NCBI RefSeq assembly: GCF_000151315.2
Contig: NW_011887300.1
Location: forward strand, 1,036,373 to 1,100,372
Length of the DNA stretch: 64,000 nt
Origin: Capsaspora owczarzaki ATCC 30864
Lineage: Eukaryota; Opisthokonta; Filasterea
Reading direction: 5' to 3'
Positions 27,028 to 35,465 of the stretch are shown here, in pieces. Below the pieces are notes generated by a model that worked only from the letters and a program-made list of their open reading frames with translations, did no database searches and had not been told where the DNA came from. Made by a program: the position numbers and the translations under genes. Position 1 is the first letter of the stretch; each line of letters begins with the position of its first letter.

Positions 27028-28130
27028 GCTCGGTTGGCTTTGGCAGCAGCAGTTCGCTTTGCCTTGGCTTGGGCAGCTCGGGTAGATTTGGCAGCCTTAC
27101 GAGTTGCACCACGCGTGCGCCGGGTATCTAATGAAAGAATCCCTCGCTGACCTGTCGCATTCCGCATGCTGTTGCTGCAATTGCGTGTGAGCTGGCGAAC
27201 GAGGCTTTGCAACTCATCGCCCTGAGCCATGGTCTTGAGACGCTCGAGTCCTTTCTCGAACAGCTTGGAGAGCTCGTCCACCAGGTCGTCGGGACTGGCC
27301 ACCGTCTCAACAAGTCCAGAGCTGTGCTCTGGAGCATCATCGGAGTTACGCGCAGAAGGTGACGCGCCGTGATTCGGATCGAGCTCGGCGGGGAGGTCCG
27401 AGGTGCGGTCAGCAGGTCCGTCTGCATCCGGGCCCGAGGGAAGGTGATCGTCTACGGCCATGTCAGAGGTGCGAGCAGGTCCGTCTGCATCAAGCTGATC
27501 GTCTACGGCCATGTCGGTTGCGCCAGTCGGCAGGGCATCATCGGCATACGCAGTATTGGCTGCGGACACAGCAGTTTCGCTTGCAGGATTGACGGGTGCT
27601 GAGCGGGACACGGGACACACTGGTGGCTCTTCGAAGAGAGAATGGATTTGAAGACGAAAGTTCTCGATGCCTCCAAAGTGCCGCGCGACGGCACGGATAT
27701 GGCTGCAAATGAAAGCGTGATCGTGCATGGCGCTGCAAAAGCGCCGCTCGACACCAACGACCACAACATCTGGGTACTGTTGCTTCAGCGCTTCGTGCAG
27801 CTGCTGCAAACCCTCAGTCAAGGGCATGCCACGCGTCTGATAAAATGGCTCAAGGTGAGCGTTTGCGAGTTCGCGAATTTGGAGTAGATCAAGCTCAGAA
27901 AGCGTCCGCTGAGGCAGAACAAGTCCTACACCAAAGTAGCGATGAAGCTCCAACACCTGACCGGTTTCCACGAGCTTCTCTGCGTGCATCTCTTTCTCAA
28001 GCAGTAAGGAGCGGAACTTTGGAAGGAAGGCGACATTCGGCTTGTCGAGTAGCTGGCGTTGGCGTTGCAAACAGAAGTGCTGGTTCGTGTCCCGAACAAT
28101 CCTGATTGCGAGACCTGCCAAATCGTGCAT
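26343..28130 (-). CDS. MULE C-terminal reading frame
   Basis: This 595-codon frame follows the transposase core in the same direction. The reading is open upstream of its first ATG to about 28190 ('HSFFGTFKYKFLKGY' then 'RMHDLAGLAI'), which resembles sequence that follows the catalytic domain in MULE transposases. Downstream it becomes low-complexity, with Ala/Lys-rich stretches ('RAAAAVAAAAAAS'), a Ser/Asp-rich middle and a basic segment. It is probably the C-terminal half of the transposase rather than a separate gene. Between 28130 and 28260 the reading must change frame about twice to join the core, through splicing or decay. Confidence 0.6.
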
Positions 28131-28256
28131 GCGGTAACCTTTCAGAAACTTGTACTTGAACGTGCCGAAAAAGCTATGGGGGAGGCAAGTCGCAATGACA
28201 TGTCAACAAGGTTCCAAAGTTCGGCACGGGACAAGCGACTCACAATCATCACAAGC

Positions 28257-29927
28257 TTACCGCTCAATCAAATTGTTGGTGTGGCCTTGATCCAGCGCAT
28301 CACGCACCAAGCCAAGGTGGAAGAGCGTCCAGGTTTTAATATCTCGTTCGTTGAGCCACTGAGACAGAAAATAACCTTGGAACTCGCCGGCGGCATTGAG
28401 CAAGCTGTTGCTCGCGTCCTTCAGCTCTTGTGCATTCCTGGCATACCGCATTTTAGCCATACACGAGAGAAGATCTAGTCTGCCCGGGTACTGGCGCTCC
28501 ACCGCTTGGCAGACGTGAAACCAGCAAGTTGCCACCTGCACACCCGGCACCGCCTGATTGATGCAGTTTCGCTCAGCGCCGCATTTGTCGATGACGATGC
28601 GCACCGGATTAAACGCTTCACCTACGGCGTGCTTGACCTCGGACAAGAACCGCGCATATTCATGCTCGCGATCTCTGTCGGAGATCATGAACGCCAGCGG
28701 CACAACACCAGCGCCTGATTCGTCAGCAGCAACGAGTGCTGTTGTCGCCCAGTCGTAGCGGTTGACTGAGAAGGTTGAATCCAGGAACAGGACCTTGGGA
28801 CGAAGGGCGTCCCACGTTGCCCGCTGACAAGGCGTCATTAAAATCAGAATGTTCGACTCCCTCAGGGGGATTTCGAGGCAGCTCTGGCAGTCGCAGTGAA
28901 CAAATTGATGATAAATGACATCGCTTTTGTCGCCGTATTGGCTTTCGCCGGGGCACTGCCCATCTTGGTAGAGCGAGTGAGGGTGAGAGCAGGCATACGA
29001 CGAGGTTGACGCGAGAAATTGGTCGATGCGCTGCTGGTCGGTTCCATGTAGCTTCTCGCTGCTTGAGTTGACTATCATCATGCGAATTGCGTCTTTGGTG
29101 GGATACCAGCGACCAGAAGTGTACGGTACGTTCCAACTTGAAAGAGGGCGAGGCGGCGGGTTGAGAGTTGGCCCTTCCAACTGCGCTACAATGGACGCCT
29201 CCGAGCACCCCTTGCGCACCAGATCCATGACCCACTCTTTGATTTCAGGATGCGCGCGCTGCTTGAAAGCGAGCGAGCCGTCGGTGCAAGCCATGTCGTG
29301 GCGACCCATCTGCTCGAGCTTGAACCCAATAAGGTGCAGCTCGCCGTGCGTGTGTTGGCCAAGCTCCGTCAATCTCAGGCCGAAACTGCAGGATCCGGCG
29401 CCGAGCTCCGGACGTAACTGAAAGTTGTTGTCAACTCGCTTCTTGCTGGAGCAGGCGCGAATAAATCGTTGTTGGAGAGTTGGTGTGTCTGGCACGGTCG
29501 TAGGCGGCCTCGACGGATCGCGTCTATTGAAGCAATACCAACGGCGTGTTCGAACAGGAATGAGCGTCGTACTAGGGCTCCACTGCGGAAGTCTGTCTCG
29601 CTCCTCCTTGGTGAGATGGACTCCCCTGCGCTTCCGAGGCGTTCTTGAGCGGCAGTTTTCGTCGTGCCCGTCTTGGTCGTTAAGAGATTCAAGAATGTCG
29701 TCCCTATCATCTTGCATTACGCTAGTTTCGTCGTCGGCCAAGTCGGTGGACGCGGGTTGCACGGAAGACAATCTCAAGTTTTGTTCGCGCTGTGAAATCG
29801 CGACCGCGGGATGTTGGATTTGCAACAGGGGCAACGCAACCTGACAGAAAGATGAACGCATTCGGGGTGTGCAATCGTCTTGTTTGACGGGTAGAACTTG
29901 TTCTTGACGCCAACGACTGGACACCAA
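28257..29927 (-). CDS. MULE transposase core
   Basis: The 556-codon frame contains the MULE DDE domain: first Asp in 'VLFLDSTFSVNRYDW', a 'GVVPLAFMISDRDREHEYA' strand, second Asp in 'IVIDKCGAERN', a C/H pair in 'VATCWFHVCQAVERQ' and a closing Glu in 'HTNNLIER'. An N-terminal helical domain precedes it. Immediately after 'NLIER' comes GTAAGC, a possible splice donor, but an unspliced shifted frame also continues with plausible sequence. Frame loss by decay is therefore equally likely. The N-terminal end is uncertain because the first in-frame codon is not ATG. Confidence 0.82.
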   Translation of the reverse strand: MVSSRWRQEQVLPVKQDDCTPRMRSSFCQVALPLLQIQHPAVAISQREQNLRLSSVQPASTDLADDETSVMQDDRDDILESLNDQDGHDENCRSRTPRKRRGVHLTKEERDRLPQWSPSTTLIPVRTRRWYCFNRRDPSRPPTTVPDTPTLQQRFIRACSSKKRVDNNFQLRPELGAGSCSFGLRLTELGQHTHGELHLIGFKLEQMGRHDMACTDGSLAFKQRAHPEIKEWVMDLVRKGCSEASIVAQLEGPTLNPPPRPLSSWNVPYTSGRWYPTKDAIRMMIVNSSSEKLHGTDQQRIDQFLASTSSYACSHPHSLYQDGQCPGESQYGDKSDVIYHQFVHCDCQSCLEIPLRESNILILMTPCQRATWDALRPKVLFLDSTFSVNRYDWATTALVAADESGAGVVPLAFMISDRDREHEYARFLSEVKHAVGEAFNPVRIVIDKCGAERNCINQAVPGVQVATCWFHVCQAVERQYPGRLDLLSCMAKMRYARNAQELKDASNSLLNAAGEFQGYFLSQWLNERDIKTWTLFHLGLVRDALDQGHTNNLIER

Positions 29928-30148
29928 AACTGAGGGTTTGGGCGGAAGGCAACTTCTCTAAAGTCATGGGTCTGCAAGGCTCGCTCCACATCGCCGTACG
30001 TTGGCAGCGCCTCTGGCTGGGCAACAGGTACATCCAGATCCATGAAGCGATCCTGGCTGGCGTCGGGAACGAGGTCGTGAAGGACCACCAGCCGCACACT
30101 GCATGTCTCGTAGCTTGGTTGCGGCTGGATCTCCTCGTCCTCCTCCAT
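29774..30148 (-). CDS. Possible N-terminal exon of the MULE transposase
   Basis: This ATG-initiated 124-codon frame reads 'MEEDEEIQPQPSYETCSVRL' and later 'NPQFWCPVVGVKNKF' and 'RLRCPCCKSN', a C-x2-C pair typical of a zinc-binding N-terminal domain. It overlaps the start of the core frame in another phase, so splicing or a frameshift would be needed to connect them. Confidence 0.4.
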   Translation of the reverse strand: MEEDEEIQPQPSYETCSVRLVVLHDLVPDASQDRFMDLDVPVAQPEALPTYGDVERALQTHDFREVAFRPNPQFWCPVVGVKNKFYPSNKTIAHPECVHLSVRLRCPCCKSNIPRSRFHSANKT

Positions 30149-30829
30149 CTCGCCTCGTGCGCTCGCTGGCTCTTGTGTGTCGGGTTCTTATGCTTGGATG
30201 AATTGCTTGACGTGTGTGTGTGTGTTGCAGGTCTGGTCGGTCTCGTGAGGACGGAAAAGTACAAGAATCGACCTGAGACCTATGGCTCTGAAGAACAACA
30301 GAAAAGAGTGGCTCAATCCAGCCCAAAGTGGTAAAGATCCAGCTTCACACAAAATCGCTCCCCACCGCGATCGCCCCGCCATTGAGCCAAAACGGTTGTA
30401 AATATCATCTGTAATCACCCCTGAAAAGTGCGCGGTCCGACACCGACTGGACACGTCGGAAATCGAGCTCGGCAATGGCGACCGGCGTTGTGGCGTTCTT
30501 CTGGGGGTCAAAACAGTGTTTCTATCCTGCGCGCTTCCTCGCCGTAATAGTACGCGATGCACCCTAGGCAGTCGGTGTGCTCGATTTCGAAAATGCGGGG
30601 GGTGCAAAGTTGAGCAAAGATTATGATGCTCTGCTGCACTGGTCCTGGAAGAACGCTTGTGGCGCTGTTTTGCGGTCGCCTCGAGGCCATTTTGATTTTT
30701 CGATTTTCTGAGAAAACCGCTCATCTGAGCACCGCCACTCCTCTGACACTATTATTGGCCACATCAAGTCGATCACAATGGTGGGTCGATTATGGTGATA
30801 TCTCATGATTACCATTTTACCATTCATTA

Positions 30830-30870
30830 TGGAACCCGTAGGGATTTAGGCGTATTGTTCTGGTTCGTAC
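30830..30870 (-). repeat. MULE terminal inverted repeat, right
   Basis: Reverse-complement partner of 25724-25762, ending CTGGTTCGTAC. The adjacent TSD is at 30871-30880. Confidence 0.88.
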
Positions 30871-30944
30871 TCTACTCTTAGTCTTGTTTTCTCAGATACT
30901 TGTTTTCTCAGACACTAACAAACAACCCCAAAAACCAAAAAAAG

Positions 30945-32597
30945 ATGCCCGCAAACAAGAAAGTGCGCCTGGAAGAGCCCGTTGCCGAAGAGATTGTCGA
31001 CGATGAGCACGAGGAGGACGTTGAAGACGAGGGCGAAGACGAGGACGGCAGCGAGGGCGAGGAGGCCGATCTGTTTGACGAGGTGCTCCAAGCCGAGCCC
31101 GCGCTGCTCCAGGTCCAAGAAGAGTTCCGTGAGCGCTTTGCCACGACCAGCCGCGAGCTGGAGGAGAAGATCAACGCGGCGGTCGTCGCGGCCAACAAGA
31201 GCCACTGGCGCACGAGCAAGCAGGGACTGGTCGCAGAGCGCGACGCCAAGCTCGTCGCAGCCGCGCCCCACTTCTGGCGCAACCTGGTAAGATGCAACAG
31301 ACAAGGCCAAGCGCATCCACATCGATCCGGGATCCCTGAGCGAGAACGGCACAGAAAGCTCCAAGACCAAAAAGGCCATGAGGGTCGGATCCGAGCGCGG
31401 ACAACCGTGAACGCGTGAAAGCGGGGCTCACGATGATGCGTTCTGTGAAATGTTGCTCGGAGATCTGCAGTTGAGGTCGATGGTGGTGGTGGTGGTGGGG
31501 GGGGGAAGGAGAAGGGGCGGAAATGGCGTCGTTTGAGATCCGTTGCATTCTGCATCGATTTTACGATGATGCGTGTGTGTGAATGTTGCTTGGAGATCTG
31601 CAGTTGAGGTTGATGGCCGAGGGTGGGGCGATCACGGATGATGGGAGGGCGAGAAAGAGTCGTTTCCAGTGGATTTTGATAGTTTCTGCCATGCTCTGCT
31701 CTGACTCACGGATTTTACAATGTTCTCTGTTTGCATTGGGTGGGTGCGACTCGTAGCTGCTCAAGACCGCTGCTGGTGATGGCAAGCTCCAAGCAGTCGA
31801 CAAGCAGGTCAGTTCGACTTGAGGTCGACTACTAGTTTCGCTCCATGCTCTGTACTTTTTCTCTCATTGCTCACCCTCTTTCGTCGTAGATCTATGAGGC
31901 TCTCAGCTATGTTAGCTCCAGCCTTGATGTGCCGGAGGGCAGCGCGTGCTCCGTCACGATGCATTTCCACCCCAACGATTACTTTGAGGATGCCTCCCTC
32001 ACCCGTGTCTTGCCCGGCCAAGACGAGCTCGGCACCTCGGCTTTCGAGCCCATCACTGTCCACTGGAAGCCCGCTGGCCAGGTTTGTTTGACTTGATGGT
32101 TGCTCTTTTTTTTTTTTTTTTTTTTTTTTTTGTTCGCCATCCTCCATTTCTGATCACTGACGGGTCTACTGTTCTACTTGTGTGTAAACTTTTCCTTGAC
32201 TCGTCTTGTCCCCCCCCCCTTGAATAGGCCCTCGTGACCGCGTACAACGCTCGCAAAGACGGCAGCGCCGCCGCCAACGCCAAGCGCAAGCGCACTCCCG
32301 TCGCGGAGCCCGGTTTCTTTGAGCTCTTTGTGTTTGGCGAAGACAGCTCCATCGTCACCTCACAGCTGATGTGGCTGCACCAGCAGCACAACCGCCTGGC
32401 CGGAGTGAGTCCAGTTGAATGCTCGTCTTTTTTTTTTTTTTTTTTTTTTTTGCAATGTGCCACGAGGAAACTGACGACTTTCCGCCTAACAGGACGAGGA
32501 AGACGACGAGGATCAGTTCGAGGACATTGATGACGATGACGAGGACGACGGCGAAGAAGGCGAAGATGAAGAGGAAGGCGAGGACGAGGACGAGTAA
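30945..32597 (+). CDS. SET: SET/NAP-family histone chaperone
   Basis: Five in-phase exons (30945-31286, 31757-31807, 31890-32081, 32228-32404, 32493-32597) give 288 residues. An acidic N-terminus is followed by the long dimerisation helix. Then come 'RDAKLVAAAPHFWRNL' (SET: R.ELI..IPNFW), 'IYEALSYVSSSLDV' and 'VTMHFHPNDYFEDASLTR', which matches the FHF..NPYFEN..L.K strand. A run of Asp/Glu closes the protein. Such chaperones bind histones in nucleus and cytosol and modulate acetylation. The start codon is 75 bp from the MULE end. Confidence 0.85.
31430..31617 (+). repeat. Tandem duplication inside SET intron 1
   Basis: A block of about 55 bp containing TTGCTYGGAGATCTGCAGTT occurs at 31430-31485 and again at 31562-31617, with a G-run between. 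It accounts for the unusual length of the 470-bp intron. Confidence 0.75.
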
Positions 32598-32878
32598 CAA
32601 GTTCGCTCGTTCAGCTCTCGTTGCTGTCACCAAGCCCTGTTGTGCGGATGATTGCAATCCTAGTGTGTGTGTGTCTTCCATTTGTATTGTCTCTTTCCTG
32701 CTGCCCCACAATAACACTTTGAATGTTAGTTGTCATTTTGCACAGTCCCTTCACTTCACAAACCCCCACCCCGACCCCCACTCCCAGCACCCTGATCGAT
32801 CAATATCCTTGCATTGTCTTCCTTACTTTTGCTTTCATGCAGTCTCTGTTTTCTATTCATTCTGCATTGCACTATCAA

Positions 32879-34297
32879 ATGGCTGCAACGGGCCCGTTCT
32901 TTATTGGCGTCGCGGGCGGCACTGCGTCCGGCAAGACGACCGTGTGCGAGATGATTATGAGCCAGCTCGGCATGAATGACATTGACCACAAGGAGCGCAA
33001 GGTACAGACCGACCAGGGGGACCGGGACCGGATGGGGCTGATGCTGGTCTCATACACGAGGCAATAGGTGGAGAACTCTGCCGCGACATGTCTGCTCACT
33101 TGGTGGACTGCGTCTGGATTGCGTAGGTTGTCATTCTGCATCAGGACAGCTTCTATAAGGTCCTCACGCGGGAGCAGAGCGAAGACGCAGCGCGCGAGGC
33201 ATACAATTTTGATCATCCAGGTAACAAATGGTGCTGCAGCGCTTGCTGGATCAAGGCTACGTGTATCTATAGCTTGGGGAAAGGCATTGTACAGCTATTT
33301 TGAATTGCTTGGGAGGTGGGAGGGGTTGGGGGGGTGCGGGGGAAGGGGAACAAATCTCGACCTATTGAGCACAAACTCAAATCTGAGTAACTGAGAGTTA
33401 TTTTGCAACTCACCTGCTGTTGAACATGATACGTGGTCACGTCATCAGACGCATTCGACTATGAACTCATCGTCTCAACGCTGGACAAGCTGACATCGGG
33501 CCAACCTGCCGAGATTCCAATTTACAACTTTAAGACCCATTCACGGTAAAAAGCACAACCTTTGTCGACCAGAACCGCTGCAAGATCATTGCTAGAAACA
33601 CACACTGACATTCACCCTTGCTATTGTCGTTCTCACCCTCTCCATACAGAGAGAAGGAAACAATCCTGCTGGACAAGCCAGACGTCGTCCTGTTTGAGGG
33701 CATTCTCGTGCTGTATTCTGAGCAGCTGCGCAAGCTCTTGCACATGAAATTGTTTGTCGACACGGATGCAGACACGCGACTTTCTCGACGTGTTTTGCGC
33801 GATATTGCCGAGCGGAACCGACAGGTGGAATCAGTGTTGCGACAATACCTAGCTTTCGTGAAGCCGGCCTTCGACGAGTACATTTTGCCAGTCAGTTGTT
33901 TTTTTTCTCTCCGTCTCTCCATCTGCGTGCTTGGTTGTGCGATGTGCGGCGTTTGGGGTTTTTAGGGGCCTGTAGTTTTGGTTTGCTGATTTTTTTTTTT
34001 TTTTTTTTTTGTGCGTGTGTGTGTGGATCTGATTTTGTGGGTTTCGTATTTTTGTTTGGCCTGCTGCAGACGAAAAAGTACGCCGATGTCATCATTCCTC
34101 GTGGCGCTGACAACCTGGTTGCCATCAACCTCATCTCGCAGCACATCAAGAAGATTGTCAACACGCCTGCTTCCAAGCGAAGCTACGCTTCGGCGCAGGC
34201 CAGCCATCTGCCAAGTGACATTTCTGCCTCCAGCAGCGGCTTGGAGCTCAAACGATCTGTCAGCAAGGACAAATCTGAAGCCGTTCGCCCTCACTAA
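32879..34297 (+). CDS. UCK: Uridine-cytidine kinase
   Basis: Five exons (32879-33001, 33127-33220, 33449-33545, 33650-33890, 34070-34297) encode 260 residues, the usual UCK length. The P-loop is '[12 protein letters not shown]'. '[11 protein letters not shown]' carries the catalytic Asp. 'YNFDHPDAFDYEL' and '[10 protein letters not shown]' form the uridine pocket. '[12 protein letters not shown]' and '[20 protein letters not shown]' are the lid region. The enzyme phosphorylates uridine and cytidine in pyrimidine salvage. Introns 3 and 4 include T-rich tracts, one of 22 T. Confidence 0.93.
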
Positions 34298-34465
34298 TAC
34301 AGCGGACAGTACGTCATTTGTCTGTTTCTTTCCTGCAAAACTAACATCCAACTTTATCAACGCAAATAAACCTGGTAGTCTGCTCTCGTGTCCAGTTGTG
34401 TGGAAAGCAGCAGCTGCAAAAAGTATCAGCAACATTTCGCATGAGCTTTATTCCAGCACTACAAA

Positions 34466-34565
34466 ACAATACAATACAATACAATACAATGTATACAATA
34501 CAATACAATACAATACAATACAATACAATACAATGTATACAATACAATCCAATACAGTACAGTAC
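34466..34565 (+). repeat. (ACAAT)n pentanucleotide array
   Basis: About twenty units of ACAAT are interrupted twice by GTATAC, forming a higher-order pattern. Confidence 0.9.
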
Positions 34566-34636
34566 AAAAGGGCGCCCTGTTCCGGGTCACGTTCTCATCG
34601 GCTTCATTCTTCAGCCTTTTTTGCTTTCCCGCCGCT

Positions 34637-34935
34637 CCTTCCAGCTTTTCTTCCACATCCATGTTCAGCTCTCCCAATACACCCTTACACTCCCAATGCA
34701 ACACACTCTCACTTTATCATCGCTTCTCGTCCATCCTTTCCAATGTCGCTCTTTTCTTCCCTTTGGTTTTTTGCAATGAATCATTCTCCTTCCAGTTTTT
34801 TTCTTCCACATCCATGTTCCGGTTGCCCCTCTTCAGCTCTCCCAATCAACCCTTACAATACAATATCGCTTCTCGTCCATCCTTTCCAATGTCGTTCTTT
34901 TCTTCCCTTTGGTTTTTTTGCAATGAATCATTCTC
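34637..34935 (+). repeat. Imperfect tandem duplication, ~150-bp unit
   Basis: Each copy runs from CCTTCCAG through CTTCCACATCCATGTT and GCTTCTCGTCCATCCTTTCC to GCAATGAATCATTCTC. The copies start near 34637 and 34788. Confidence 0.8.
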
Positions 34936-35465
34936 TTCGCCGATTCCCATTTCATTTCCCCCGATTTCCCTTCCCAATCCGATCCCATCCGATTTTCCCC
35001 TCCAACGCACTTCACTCAATTCCACTCGTCTTTTTCGTCCTTTTTTTGCATCGCCAAAAAGCAATGCATTTTCATTTCTGATTCTCATTCTCACAACTTT
35101 GTCAACGTTTCACGATTTCGAGCTTCAAAAACAAAAAAACCAAAGAAACCTAAAAAACTCAAACTTTCAGTCTTTAAAAAAATCTCGCGACTTTTTATTT
35201 TATTGTATTTTTGTTTGAATTTTTCATTGACAACACTTTTTTTTTTTTTTTTTTTTTTTTTCTTTTTCCTTCCTTTCAACAAACAAAAAAACAGCTCAAC
35301 TTTTTGACGAACATCAACAACAAAAGTTAAAAAAAGTTTTTTGCTTATTTGTTGAGTTGTTGAACAAAAGAAAGAAAAGCGAAACGAAAGGCGAAACGAA
35401 AAGCGAAAACGAAGGGGCAGCGGTTTTATAAGACACGAACGAACAAAAAGAACAAAGTCTGAATC

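Larger units (their letters stand above)
25724..30870 (-). mobile_element. Mutator-like (MULE) DNA transposon with TIRs and TSD
   Basis: The 5,147-bp element is bounded by inverted repeats whose 34-bp cores (25729-25762 and 30830-30863) match at 32 positions, starting CCAGAACAAT. They are flanked by a 10-bp target duplication, TGTACTCTTA at 25714-25723 and TCTACTCTTA at 30871-30880 (one mismatch). The 8-11 bp duplication and the encoded transposase fit the Mutator superfamily. It inserted between the divergent HEPN-MYND and SET genes, its right end 75 bp before the SET start codon. Confidence 0.88.
34298..35465. other. Repeat-rich spacer between UCK and the histidine kinase
   Basis: No gene is supported. 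It contains an (ACAAT)n array, a tandem duplication of about 150 bp, long pyrimidine tracts and a 24-T run at about 35239. The last about 100 bp, rich in GCGAAA repeats, are the likely 5' leader of the kinase gene. Confidence 0.7.

Noticed and set aside
31290-31420. Possible extra SET exon just after exon 1
   Set aside because: Exon 1 to the 51-bp exon at 31757 keeps phase and family alignment. The region in between adds non-homologous sequence.
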